The notes: generated by a model from the letters alone, not told the origin. DNA of 64,000 nucleotides from Apoda limacodes (GCA_946406115.1 OX291544.1:34861521-34925520), one strand, 5' to 3'; shown: positions 10,769-21,837, counted from the stretch's first letter. A program made the numbers and translations.

Positions 10769-13192
10769 GATGCCCGCCTTATAGTAAGCGGTCACCGTAG
10801 CCTATAGACGCTTGTAACACCAGGAGTATCACTCGCGACCCTTCAAAAATCCAATAACCTGTTTCTCGAAGAAACCCATTCTGTAGTCCTTAGAGAAAAC
10901 CTTGGCAGGGAGCTCATTCCACAACCAAACTATTACTATTTCTGTTCTAAACTGTGAAAATGAATTCCCTGCCGATGGTGCGATAGTAGAAAGTAGCCGT
11001 GGGCATCATTTCGAACAATTTCTTAGAACACATCCCATTGTACTAGCGCTAGAACACACACAGTGAGGCAAAGTCTCTCCTCAGACTTCAGGGTTCGATA
11101 AGGCAAGTGAGTTTAGGATCGTTGACAATTCTCACAGCCCGACGTTGAACAGAGTCAGAAGGGCCAAGCTGGTATCCGGGTGCACCCGCCCAGAGATGGC
11201 AACAGTACTCCAAATGGGGTCGAACTTGCGACTTGTAAAGCAGCAACCTCTGCCCTGACGTGAAGTACTGCTTCTCTCTGTTTAGTACACCTAGTTTATT
11301 AGGCGCCAGCTTCTGCTTGCCTTGCAAATCATCTTGGAACTGAAAATCGCTGAAGATGTCAACACTAATGATCCTAATGCTCTTGGAGATGGAGAGGAGT
11401 GTTATGGAATTGTGGAACTAAAGTGAAACTAAATTTACTAAATTTAGTAAATGCTTGTGACCTTCTCCTCTTATCCTAATATTTTTAAAAGCAACTATAA
11501 ACCAGTTTTAAGTTCAGAGTACGTGTGAAGTTAAATGTGAACTTGTGTGTTTAAATCTCGACATGAATCGAATTTATTTTTTGTCTCTGCGGTGGTGGCA
11601 TGTGCGTCGGGTCGCTATGTTCTTTAAAACATGGTTGAGCGAAGCAATGGCTGATTCATGTGTCATACTTGTGAACGGGTGCTGCCTGTGGAGGCTGGTC
11701 TGCTCTTGCAAACTTCTTTGTATTCTTAGTATTCGGTCATCGGTGTAGGATTTCAACGGCAACTCCTCAATTATGGGGATAAAAAATGATAATAATTCAA
11801 GTTTTTTGCTTATGTTCTATTCCGGGACTAAAAACTATCTGCATGTCAAATTTCATCTTGATCGGTACAGCGGTTTCAGCGTGAAGAGGTGACAGACAGA
11901 TTTCCTTTCGCATTTATAATATTTATTATTACATTACATTACATTCATGGATAGTGTGGATAGTTTTAAGTATATGTAAGTTGATGTATGTACATATGAT
12001 TGTGCAAAAATAAAATTATGATGGCGCTAATGCCACTAGTACTATTAAATATCGGAATACTCTTAAATACCTATCTGAATTCCTTACTCGATTGACGATA
12101 TTTGACGCTTCACATGGTGCGCCCCCTCTGCTACATAAGAACAAAAAAAAATTATTGACATGTTTGACTTTGTTTTTAGTAGCTTACTTACTTATTTTTA
12201 TTACCTAATAAGTTTTTCGGTACATATGTATACTCTTTAGCTAATTATCAAAGAATTGTATTATAACTTTAAATAGAACTTCTTGCCAGCTCTTTTTTGG
12301 CAAAAATGAACATTGTTTACATTGTATTGACGATTCAAAAGTGTGTAAACTATTTGAATAAATATTGATTGATTTGATTTGATTAGAAAAAGTGAATGTG
12401 GATTTTTTAGCGGTGAACGCGCAGACTTGTGTCTGAAGGGTTGAATCGGACCAAGTTTACCCATCCCCAGTCAAACCTTGGACAGTGTGGTCTCGATTAG
12501 AAACACAAGTTCTCCGCGGGTTTCCTCCACAACGGAAGGAGGGATGTTTGCACGACCCGTGTAATAAGCGTCACCAGTACTATCATCTGCGTAGCACAGC
12601 ATCTGTTTTTGATGTCCAACATGTCATTGATATGCAGTAGAAACAGCGTAGGAGACAGCACAGAGCCTTGCGGGACACCAGCATTAATGTCCATGCTATC
12701 AGAGCAACTACCGTCAACTACGGTTCATATGCGTCTGCCGGACAAAAAGCTAGCCCCCCATTTGCACAAACCCTCGGGCACTCCGTAAGAAGGCAACTTC
12801 GATAGAAGACCTCGGTGCCAGACCTGATCGAACGCCTTCGCTATGTCCATGCCAATGCCTCCCCCTGACTCTCAATGGCTAGTGCCCATCGATGTGTGGG
12901 ATACACTAGGTCACCAGTCGAGCGACCGTGGCGAAAGCCATATTGACGGTCACTGATCAGATCGTGTACTTCTAGGTATCTTAGAAGCTGTGTGTTGATC
13001 ACACGCTCCATCACCTTGGAGAGGAGAGAGGTAATAGCGATAGGCCTATAATTCGATGGATCTGATCTATCGCCCTTTTTTGGGCACCGGGTGCAGTCTT
13101 CCATGAAGGCGGAAATTGCCTAGTGTGGTAGGAAAGCGCGAAGAGGCGCGTGAGTACAGGACAAAACTCAGGAGCTCACTGCTTAAGCAACA
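10769..13192 (-). mobile_element. LINE1 copy 2, inserted in LINE2 3' UTR
   Basis: From GTAAGCGGTCACC (10785) onward it follows LINE1 copy 1 from the 3' end through the C-terminal region and RT domain to about codon 490. The poly(A) is lost. The coding sequence has several frame breaks. Recognisable peptides include QYFTSGQRLLLYKSQVRPH (about 11230-11290), AGVPQGSVLSPTLFLLHIND (about 12620-12680) and SNYRPIAITSLLSKVMERV (about 12990-13060). The YADD region is damaged (CCATQM in the corresponding frame). It is split at 11428-12388 by a SINE-like element. Confidence 0.87.
11428..12388 (+). mobile_element. SINE-like non-autonomous element, full copy
   Basis: It interrupts LINE1 exactly between duplicated AAAGTGAA (11420-11427 and 12389-12396), so it arrived by target-site duplication. 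It is about 960 bp long with no long ORF. The 3' part reads GACGATTCAAAAGTG, then TATTTGAATAAA and a TTGATTTGATT tail. Other copies are at 38945-39464 (+), 57478-58480 (-) and 45085-45310 (-, part). The 3' 100 bp resembles the 3' UTR of LINE4, so LINE4-type machinery probably moves it. No tRNA-type A or B box was recognised at its head. Confidence 0.78.
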
Positions 13193-13590
13193 CTGCTGGT
13201 ATACCGTACTAACAGCCCATGACGACGATCTCGCTATCCAGATAGTGAGACTAGTCTCGTTGACCTCGCGGACGGATCTGCCGCCCGCACGCTCACCTAA
13301 TATACGAGGTATCAAAGAGGGCCGGGGCGCTTCTCACCCCCACTCACTCGCAACCACAACCTCGTAACGAGAAACTCCTCTCCTGGTGCTGACTCACCTT
13401 CGGATTCAAGGCTTAAGGCGGTCAAAGGGACGACCCCAAGAGCGAGAACCCAAGCTGAAGCTACCCCGCGGGGAGCCCTTGAGCGTTGGGCGCTTTATGG
13501 GCTGAGACTCCTTGATAGACTCGCCCCAAAAGCCTGGTGGAGCAGTAATGGCTGCATCATCCAAACTGTAGTCATACAGAAAAAAAATAC
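13193..13590 (+). mobile_element. LINE2 3' UTR and tail
   Basis: It matches, in opposite orientation, 60666-61080 next to the LINE2 coding relic. Shared phrases include ACGATCTCGCTATCC, ACGAGGTATCAAAGAG and AGCAGTAATGGCTGCA. It ends in a short A run near 13580. A shorter tail copy is at 27540-27632. Confidence 0.8.
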
Positions 13591-13968
13591 AACGCTTCAT
13601 TCGCGGCTCGCGCGCTGTCGTAGTCGTGCACGCGGTGCGATGTTGTTAAATAACGCCTGTTTTTTGACGAGTCATTCGCGGCTCGCGCTTTGACGAAGTA
13701 GTAAAATAACAATATAATTTTAGCGCTACCTGAATATTTATTTAGCGCGCGGTATTCGTTACAAGTAAATAGCTTGCCAAATTTATAAGCTATACGTTAT
13801 ATTAACCACCACTAGTAGGTAAAGGTAAAATAGCGGAAAAATAACACAGGAAAAGAATACTTAAAAGTTTACTATTGTTTACTTGTTGAAATTTAAAAGT
13901 CTATTTTGGGGGCCCCCTGTTTGTGGAGGCCCTCGGGGCGATGTTGCCCTCCCCTAAATCTGGCCCTG
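13591..13968. other. right-hand remainder of the hAT element
   Basis: It contains a 16-bp direct repeat TCATTCGCGGCTCGCG (about 13598 and 13672) and then runs to the right terminal repeat. No transposase peptide is recognisable. Confidence 0.5.
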
Positions 13969-13976
13969 AGTGGAGT

Positions 13977-14766
13977 AGCCACCCTTCGACTGTTGAATGG
14001 AGAATTTATCGACTTGTGCAACATTAAAGTTCAATTCAGCAGCGTAGAGTCGAACACATTGACCGTCCCTAATTATCTCTAGTAATGCACAAATTCGTCG
14101 GTATTGAGATCGCAGAAGCGCGCTTGTGCAGGTAAGTATCTTCGTCTGCCGCACGCCTCGCCGCGCCGAACCGCCGCCGCCGCGTTGACTGGCCGTGGCC
14201 GTGCCAGTTAAATCAAGCGCAAATAAATACTTTAAATTAGTGCTTTTATGTTTATTTATTTATATCGTGGATGAAAATGACACAAATTAAAACTTCGCAT
14301 ATGTTACGACTTTATTATCTTGATTATGTGAACTCTAATGATTCTAATATTGTTTTCAAGCATTTGCAGCTTCAAAAAAGGAAATAATCAAAAATCTTAA
14401 AATCGCGTGTCCTGATTTGGCACAAATTTATTCAATATTTATGTGATCTACGATGGGTTCTATTATGTTTTTCAACTTTAATTTTTTTTTGGCAATTATT
14501 TTACATACTGACTCTATATCAGTTTGCAATGGACTAAGATGACACAAACTGGGTTTGTACACTACCCAAGCTATTCTAAATATGATACTGTTATATTTTT
14601 TAACTTTGATTTAATTTTGCCTGTTTTAATTTGAAATAAAAAAAAATGACACAAAACGCAATATAGGTTTTAAAGGTACACACTGTATCCATATGCAAAA
14701 AATTAGCGACTTTAGAATTTTTGTAACTTATGAACTCAAAATACGCTCCGGAATACGGTCCCGAAC
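13977..14766. repeat. right arm of the unclassified element
   Basis: It carries three TGACACAAA motifs (14278, 14540, 14647), which are inverted copies of the left-arm motif, and a GC-rich block at 14105-14215. No ORF of note. Confidence 0.55.
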
Positions 14767-15469
14767 TAAAAAACTAAGAAAAGACTTAGAACACGTTTTC
14801 GTAATGAGTACTTGTCAGGTCTCGTTAATAAAAGACAGCAACAAAAGTTTTAGTAGAAAGTGATACAAAACGACAGTTTTGGCCTTTAGCTGAACGATGG
14901 CCTGTTTAGAACAGCTAAAGTAAAAACTTTTAAGGGTTCCGTTTTAGTTAGACCTATTCAAAGGTTATATCCATTAGAAATAACCTCAGAAGAAGCAAAA
15001 TGTCTTACGTAAGGTGACATAGTTGTTGCAGATTGTGATGTTGAGAAGTCCTAAACAATCTACTGATGTACCGTAAAAACTAAATCAGGCAGCATTGTTT
15101 AAGCACCTGAACGTTTGAAGTTGTGATTATATAAGTAGGTTAATATGTATTGAGAATTTATTTGAATATAATATGTTTATGTTGATTTTGCAAGCAAAAT
15201 GTGGGAAGGATGTTAGAAACCGTTTTGAATTTTGGTTTTTTTTATATGTCAGAAGTGCAACAAAACACTGTTCGATCTTTTAACTGTGAGAATGGTGTAT
15301 ACATTATTTTCCAAATCTTAATATATTGGTCTTCAATAACTTGCCTAAAGTTTTTCATTCATTTAAACCCAATAAGAACCTGCACAAGTTAACAGTATGT
15401 GTTAAATGGTGCACAATACCTATTCGCGTGGTATTTTATGTATTCTTTTACTATGAATTCTCGAACCTA
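14767..15469. other. AT-rich stretch, no gene seen
   Basis: I see no conserved coding phrase or repeat shared within the window. Confidence 0.45.
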
Positions 15470-17735
15470 CTCTCTCTTCGCTACGTCCAGGCTACATGCC
15501 AATGCCTCCCCCTGACTCTCAATGGCTAGTGCCCATCGATGTGTGAGATACACTAGAAGGTCACCAGTCGAGCGACCGTGGCGAAAGCCATATTGACGGT
15601 CACTGACCAGATCGTGTACTTCTAGGTATCTTAGAAGCTGTGTGTTGATCACACGCTCCATCACCTTGGAGAGGAGAGAGGTAATAGCGATAGGCCTGTA
15701 ATTCGATGGATCTGATCTATCGCCCGTTTTGGGCACCGGGTGCACATTCGCAGTCTTCCATGAAGATGAAAATTGCCTAGTGTGGTAGGAAAGCGCGAAG
15801 AGGCGCGTGAGTACAGGACATAACTCACCTCCTGACACTGCTTAAGCACCACTGCTGGTATACCGTCTGGCCCCCTCGACTTATGAACGAAAGCAACGCC
15901 CGCCGGACGTCCCGCTGCTTTATGGAGATTTCCGGCATGGTCTTACCCCACCACGGTATAGTAGGTAGTACAGCGCCTTCATCGTTCATGTTCGAGTTCG
16001 AGGCAAAGAGACTGCTCAGTAGATCGGCTTTCTCTTTAGCACTATGGGCCAAGTCACCATCTTTCGTCTTTCACAGTGGTGGTAACGACGACTGGCAAAA
16101 GTTCCCTTCGGCAGCTTTGGCAAGCGACCAGAAAGCACGACTCCCAGAAGGATAGCTCGCAAGTCGCCCACCTATTTTGCCGATGAATTGGAATTTTGCT
16201 CTGGCAGTTGCTTTCTTACTGAACCTCGAGGCAGAATTTAATTTGCGTTTTAACTCAGAAATATTCGGATCCTTATTATAATGAGCCGTGGTCCAAGCCT
16301 CATATGCATTTTGCTTAAGAATTTTAGCTTTTCTGCAAGACCTATTAAACCACGGTCGTTTTTTGACGCCGGCAGCTACTCGCGGGTTAGGAATATAGCA
16401 TTCCATACCAGCAAGGATTGTCTCAGAGACTGCGGCTGCGTAGACGTCAGGATCTTCTGAGTTAAAGCAGATGTGCCTCCACGGGTACGATGCGTAAAAT
16501 TCTCGCAATCCATCCCAGTCTGCCGACTTATAGTGCCACACACGACGCCAATTAGTTGGCCCAGAAGGATCAGGGTGTGTGCATGACACTTGAGTCCGAA
16601 CGAGACAGTGGTCCGAAGAGCCAAGAGGCGCATCCACTGAGACGGAGTATCCGTCGGGACGAGTAGTCAGCAGAAGGTCCAGTAAGGAGTTCGTATGTTC
16701 CTCTATATCTGGTATTCTCGTTGGAGAAAGTACCAGCTGAGGGAATCCATAGGTCATATCATAGCAAATTCATGAGCAGATATCCGTTATTGGTTCGAGA
16801 ACTGAGCCACTCGCGATGGTGGGCGTTAAAGTCTCCCAAAATAACTAGTTCTGCTGTGGGATATTGCTCTAGAACTTTGTCAGTCGTCAAACTCAGGTGC
16901 GTGAAGAGTCGAGTTACGTCCGTGTCACCGCTATGAGACCTGTATAGGCACAACCACAATATCGACAGGTCCCTGTCTTCAAGGCTATGAAAGCGAAAAA
17001 GAATGGTCGGCTGCGCAGTCTCGAGATGGTGGTGGACTGCGTTAAGATTTGCGTGAATACCCCTGATGTTGCAAAAATCCACATTATATGTGGATGGAGT
17101 AGCCGCTGTACAAACTCTTTTCTTTTTCGTTCTCATGGCCATAATATATAAAAAAGTTACTAAGACTAAGGATGAGGATTCACTGCACAGACAGCTTAGA
17201 GGACAAAAGTTGCGGTACTAAGACTGCCGAAGCTCGCCACAGTTGCTGGCACGGCGGGCGGAAGGGCCCCTGATCCTTCTCTGTCGTAGTAGCCGGGTCC
17301 ACTCCGGTCTTCTTCTCCGGCACGACTACCACTTCAGATACTTTATACAGGCTGGCAAATCAGCCTCCCAGGGCGGAGATTAAGTGATCCCTGGGTTCGG
17401 GATCCCGTTCAACCTGCGGGCGGCCAGCGGTCAGCCGTTTCATCAGGTCTCCCTGACCGCCGAACCAGCACGCCGCGTCTACGCCGAGCATGACAGCAAC
17501 AAGCACCGCCGGTCCTCCGCTGTCCGCGCAGCGAATCCTCAAAGAGCTCTGGCAACCTTACTCACCGCCAGGAACACAACACTGCTCAATGTTAGTGTTA
17601 TTATGGCCGCGGTTTTCTGTAAGGTAATTCCCCAGTTCGGGCCGCTCATTCGAGCAAGTACTCGCTATGCCCTGCTTTAGTTGTTCGGGTGGCTTATTCG
17701 AGCGAGTACTTGCAGTGCCCTACCTCTCTTAAAAG
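15470..17735 (-). mobile_element. LINE1 copy 3, 5' complete, 3' missing
   Basis: It is nearly identical to LINE1 copy 1 from about codon 615 back through the endonuclease and the 5' UTR. It extends about 85 bp further 5' than copy 1. The coding part is broken by frameshifts and small deletions into pieces: 15467-15838 (RT), 15825-16052, 16071-16757 (endonuclease end and linker) and 16759-17142 (endonuclease start, with about 110 bp missing). The FADD/YADD box and everything 3' of it are absent. Loss of the 3' end is atypical of LINE integration and points to a later deletion. Confidence 0.88.
17644..17735 (-). repeat. LINE1 5' terminal tandem units
   Basis: Two diverged units 48 bp apart begin GCTCATTCGAGC (17644) and GCTTATTCGAGC (17692). 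The same pair at the same spacing is at 48526 and 48574. After CTACCTCTCTTAAAA the two loci differ completely, which places the true LINE1 5' end there. Repeated 5' units are known as promoter monomers in some LINEs; that role here is inferred. Confidence 0.6.
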
Positions 17736-18469
17736 TATAGGAGGAACAATTAGATAGGGACAGGATCTTAAATTTTAAATTAAAATAAATATGGTAGAAA
17801 TTACTTCATTGTTGTGTGGTTCAAAAACACTTTAACGCTATACTATACAGTTGTACTATTACCATAAGCGTAAGGCATGGTAAAATGCTTTAATTAGACA
17901 AAAAGGGCACAATTTTCATTTGCTTTTCATAGGTTATTTTATGCATAGGCGACGATTTGACAACCAGTAAGTGTTGCCAGAAAACGCTACGTACGTGGAG
18001 CGCGTTAATTTTACTTTTAAATCAGTGTCAGACTTAATTTGGCGTTTTTTCGCCGTGATATTGACAGGATCATAAGTTTAAGTGTATGTATAGTTGTTTA
18101 TAGAACCTTTTCCAATATTTCAGATTTGGTGTAAAAGATTTTGCCAGTGTAGGTCCTCGGCTTCGTCATCTGCCGTTGCCCAATAGAATATCTTAAAAAC
18201 TTTGGAGCCTCTATTTCGCTCTATACCTCACCCCATGTGATTTTGAGATTTGTCTGTTGAGCCGCATGTGTTCGGCAATATGTATAAGGTCTGAAGCCTT
18301 TTCGGAAACCAGCTTGTTCGGGTTGTGATTTTGTTAAATACACACGAGATCTAATCTTTTAACTCTTTTTCAAATGAGCGGATGAACTGACGAAGCGGCG
18401 GGGACCCCGACTGTTCATTGTTTTTTGTCGACCCTTTTAACTGAAATGGAATGATTATTAATAACTGAC
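17736..18469 (-). other. intron 3 sequence with a weak LINE RT relic
   Basis: On the minus strand near 18293-18330 the peptide EQAGFRKGF appears, the RT motif of RTE/R4-type LINEs. It is followed by broken sequence to about 18130. Nothing else is recognisable. RT assignment is tentative because under 60 residues survive with stops. Confidence 0.35.
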
Positions 18470-18567
18470 CTTGGCTTCCTCCGGCGTGATGCGGTGGACG
18501 GTAAACCGGCCCTTCACGTCATATATTAATCTGAATAACTCATTCGTCTTCTCAATAGACACCACAT
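18470..18567 (-). CDS. RpS4: ribosomal protein S4 (eS4), exon 3
   Basis: eS4 is a structural protein of the cytosolic 40S ribosomal subunit that contacts 18S rRNA. This 98-bp exon starts after an acceptor (TTATTTCAG on the minus strand) and ends at a GTCAGT donor. Its first two bases join the last base of exon 2 to make the Asp codon. The encoded residues, from [19 protein letters not shown] to [11 protein letters not shown], match eS4 directly after PAGFM. The exon ends in phase 0 after EEAK, a boundary I recall from vertebrate RPS4. The next exon is expected to begin YKLCKV but is not visible from here to base 1, so intron 3 is at least 18.4 kb or the gene continues outside. Confidence 0.92.
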
Positions 18568-18570
18568 CTG

Positions 18571-19103
18571 AAATAACACAAAGTTCTGGTTTAAACTTAA
18601 TAACCACTCAAACGTCCGGGTAACTATAATCGGCTACAAGGGCGACTTGTTTCCTTTCAAGATTTTGATCTGTAGAGATTCTGTGGTGTTTCTTAAAGTT
18701 GAAACTAGATGGTTCTGTATTAAAAACCGCTTTTATCGGTCGGTGCAAGAGTCTAACAAGCAAGCCAAAACAGACATAGAAATAAAAATGTTAAAAAGTC
18801 AGTGTGCAATAATTTTACGTTTTTGTGCGCTCTGTGTTTAATATTTCAATATGATCTCAATGTATTAATAAAAAAACCGCGGAATATTCAAACTTATTGA
18901 GTTGGGAACGGCTCGGAGCTGTCGAACTCGGACGTTTGAGTGGATAATAAGTAACAACATTATTCTTATGAAATCGAGAAACTGACTCTTAGCTCTAAAC
19001 TCAACTAAACTGTGTTGTCCTTATAGAACGGGACAATGTATATGATCATCGCAAGTCTGCGCGAATTTTGTTCCCACGAACTCGTTATTCAAATCCGTAC
19101 CGC
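18571..19103. other. intron 2 sequence, no element recognised
   Basis: Short ORFs only (for example 64 codons at 18647). Nothing resembles another part of the window. Confidence 0.45.
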
Positions 19104-19189
19104 TAGGGCTGCCATCCATCCGGGTTTCCCCGGATTTGTCCTAGCTTGGAGGGCGTCCGGGGAGCGTCCGGGCGGGGTTTTAACTGCAG

Positions 19190-19462
19190 TTAAAGTCCGG
19201 ATTTCTGATCAAACTCTACAAGAGAGCCACAAAAAATATATTTGTGAAGTTGGTTTATAATCAGTTTTGAAATGGTCTCAGATGTTAAATTTGGCGTGGT
19301 CTCTACTTCAAGGATTTTCGTCGTGATTCCGTTCTTTACATCAAAATATTGAATATGAAATATTAAAGGAAATAATTTTGTGTTTCCATGGTTGCTGGCA
19401 TCAGTAGCCGCGCTTATAAATGGTATGTTTTGTAAATCGTTTGTAATTTCGGCAATCGACAA
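19190..19462 (-). pseudogene. hAT transposase fragment (catalytic-core side)
   Basis: The peptide ISAATDASNHGNTKLFPL with following ILEVETTPNLTSETIS resembles the segment around the first catalytic Asp of a hAT transposase subfamily (TDASN(H/R)(G/K)N.KLFP). Continuity is lost at both ends. Its strand is opposite to the second fragment set at 19750-20504, which suggests an internal inversion. Confidence 0.6.
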
Positions 19463-19749
19463 AAGGCTTTAAGTCTCTCTACTACTACTACTACTCCTGT
19501 AGCTATTATTAGTTTTAGTAACATTACCTACATGACAGTTTTTTGCGGTATCTAACCCAGAGAATATTTCGCGATTGTAGGCCAAGTACAATCCAAGGAA
19601 TTAAAGGACAAGTGATGGCCGACTGCGGTATAAACAAGTGCACCTTCAGCTGCTTCTGTCTGTCTTCTGAACTTGATGTCACAAAAAATGTATTAATTTT
19701 TGAACAACTTGCTTGGTTTCTTATGATTTGTGTTTTGTTGTATTGAAAT

Positions 19750-20504
19750 GTCAGAAACTCCTTTGTTTGCGATTAAAATATTTCACGAACAAATGGTACA
19801 GAAAGCCTGACAGTCATATTTTCCTTTTTTTAACATGGAAAACTTATTTGCAACTACTTGAAAACTATTCAAAGACCACCCTTCGTATTTTTTTTTCAAA
19901 AACCCGCTGTCAGAGGTTATTTGCTTCTCATCTACTCCATTATGCATATCTTGTACACCAAAATCGAAAAATTAGGAAAAAGCGAAAAAGTTATGTGCTT
20001 AAAACCCGAAACATTCTCGGATCTAATAAAAAAAATCCTAGACGACAGAATCAAAGAAAGCTTTGAGCCCTTAAGTGTTAGAAGCATTTTAAACAGAAAC
20101 GACGAGAACATAAAACATGAGTTCATTGAAGGTTGGATGTAGCCTTTAAAACAATTTGATAAATTTAACTAGATGTATTTGCCGAGTTTATATGAAAATA
20201 CTCTATAGGCTGTCATCGAAGTCACTATCGTTTTTTTTTAAAGAGAAGAACATAATTTTGACGACTCAAAATTGATAGATGAGTGGGTTTAAAATCTTTT
20301 TGTCTAAATGTCAGCGAAGAAGATAAACTTCTTAATGCAAATCAACTATGGTTGCGATTCTTAAGAACACCAAATGCCCTATTATATTCAGAATTACTGA
20401 AAATAGCTCATTTTTTTTTTGCATCTTTGCTAACATTGCGCATTGACTCAGAAGTGGATAAAAGAAAGGAATTCATTGAATTTGAAAGTCTCGTCACTAT
20501 TTAA
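19750..20504 (+). pseudogene. possible hAT transposase C-terminal half, degraded
   Basis: Several plus-strand pieces in different frames are lysine-rich and helical, e.g. KPETFSDLIKKILDDRIKE (about 20005) and TPNALLYSELLKIAHFFFAS (about 20371). The latter sits where hAT transposases have a Y-P-x-L-x-K segment. I cannot name the family with certainty; the location inside hAT termini is the main argument. Confidence 0.35.
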
Positions 20505-21137
20505 AATTAAATTCAATTTCAAAGAATACAAAGATTGCACCGAGTTTTATAACTTTTTATTTAATAAAAAGGAGAGAAATCGAATTTTGCGTACTAGTGA
20601 GGCAAAGTAATTCACTGTTCAAACATTGACTTTTGGAATTAACCCGATGATGAAAAAAAAACTATACAATGACTGGTGAGAAACAAATTTCGGGACAAAC
20701 ACTAAACCTTGTTCATTTTAATTAAGAATATAACTACATAGCATTTTTTCGTTTTTAAGTGAGTTTTTATAAATTTTTAGTATTATTAAAAGTTTATACA
20801 GCTAACTCATAAAATATCATACGTTGTTTTGATAGCAATGGAAGAGGTTGTAGTAGGTACAATTCCAAACGCTACCTAAATTTAAAAAAAACAAAGTATA
20901 TATTTTTCTCGCTGGTAGAGGTGAAAAGTTGTATGTTGGACGCGTGAGCAAATTTTTTTGGTCTCGTGCCTTTAAATCCCTCGCTTTTCTAGCCTACATA
21001 GCTAGCTCAGGATTTAAAGTCTTTTACTCACTTCTATAACACATAACTATTCTAACCATTGTCACTCGAAAGAGATAACAGTGAATAAAACTCACTTTTA
21101 CTCACTGAGTGAATAAAAAGATTTTGAATTTGGAACG

Positions 21138-21426
21138 AGCGCCGCTCGCCATCGGCAGGGAATCCATTCTCACACTTTAGAACCTAAATGGTCGCGTACA
21201 GTGCGGTTTCAGAGAAACTTCCTCCCGCGAACGCTTAAGTTGTGGAATGAGCTCCCTGCCAAGGTATTCTGCAAGGACTACAGTATGGAGTTCTTCAAGA
21301 AAGAAGTTATTAGATTTCTGAAGGGTCGGCAACGCGCAAGTGATACCCCTGGTGTTGCAAGCGTCCATAGGCTACGGTGACCGCTTACCATCAGGCGGGC
21401 CGTAAGCTTGTTTGCCACCTTAGTGG

Positions 21427-21457
<31 letters not shown>
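21138..21457 (+). mobile_element. LINE1 3' end fragment with poly(A)
   Basis: A 5'-truncated LINE1 insertion of about 320 bp. It covers the last ~90 codons (plus sense FQRNFLPRTLKLWNELPAKV in one frame) and the tail GCCACCTTAGTGGTAT, followed by about 27 A. It lies inside the second hAT element. Orientation is opposite to RpS4. Confidence 0.88.
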
Positions 21458-21460
<3 letters not shown>

Positions 21461-21837
21461 TATGAACCTACTGACTGGCTAAATGGAGCTATTACATAAA
21501 AACATACCCTGCCAATTCTCGATTTTATTTATTTTATTTATGTTAAGTGAAGGTTAACGAATGAGCTGAAAAGGCAAATACATAAATAATTTTTAAAAAA
21601 TTATTCTATTACTCGCAAACACCTCGCTATAACGAGTTAAACACCCTATTTTATCTGAAAAAAGCCTTAAAATTCCATATTTTTTTTAATCAAGTAGAAA
21701 GTAAAATGTATTTTTTTAACAGAGCTAAAAGTGAATAAAAAAATATTGAAATGTCCGGGGTCAAGGCTCCAAAATCCGGTTTAATACCCTTTAGGTCCTG
21801 GGCGGCAGGTTTTAGAGATGGCAGCTCTAAGTGCCGC

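Larger units (their letters stand above)
9978..13968 (-). mobile_element. hAT DNA transposon relic with inner insertions
   Basis: The terminal inverted repeats CAGGGCCGGATTTAG (9978) and CTAAATCTGGCCCTG (ending 13968) match at 14 of 15 positions. They are flanked by 8-bp target duplicates AGTGGAAT (9970-9977) and AGTGGAGT (13969-13976), as expected for hAT. Only about 760 bp of hAT sequence remains (9978-10365 and 13591-13968). The middle is LINE2 and what was inserted in it. A transposase C-terminus is visible on the minus strand, which sets the orientation. Confidence 0.88.
8713..14766. mobile_element. unclassified inverted-arm DNA element hosting a nest
   Basis: The left end GTCCGGGACCG (8713) and right end CGGTCCCGAAC (ending 14766) are inverted and each is flanked by TA. 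Similarity continues inward: AAAATTCTAAAG (left, about 8741) faces CTTTAGAATTTTT (right, about 14710), followed by matching CATAT. GC-rich blocks sit about 570-620 bp from both ends. Each arm holds three TTTGTGTCA motifs pointing inward from its own end (8808, 8941, 9199; on the opposite strand 14278, 14540, 14647). Subtracting the nested hAT element, it is about 2.06 kb. No transposase is visible, so it looks non-autonomous. TA flanks suggest a TA-targeting family but do not prove it. Confidence 0.6.
19104..21829. mobile_element. second hAT element relic
   Basis: The left end TAGGGCTGCCATC (19104) and right end GATGGCAGCTCTA (ending 21829) are inverted with 12 of 13 matches. The flanks CGTACCGC (19096-19103) and AGTGCCGC (21830-21837) match at 6 of 8, fitting an old hAT target duplication. 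Transposase-like peptides lie inside on both strands, so the interior is rearranged. A LINE1 3' end is inserted near the right terminus. Confidence 0.65.

Noticed and set aside
1..18469. RpS4 exons 4 onward
   Set aside because: I looked for minus-strand sequence coding for YKLCKV, RYPDPLIKVND and the C-terminal part; none was seen in the non-element DNA of this stretch.
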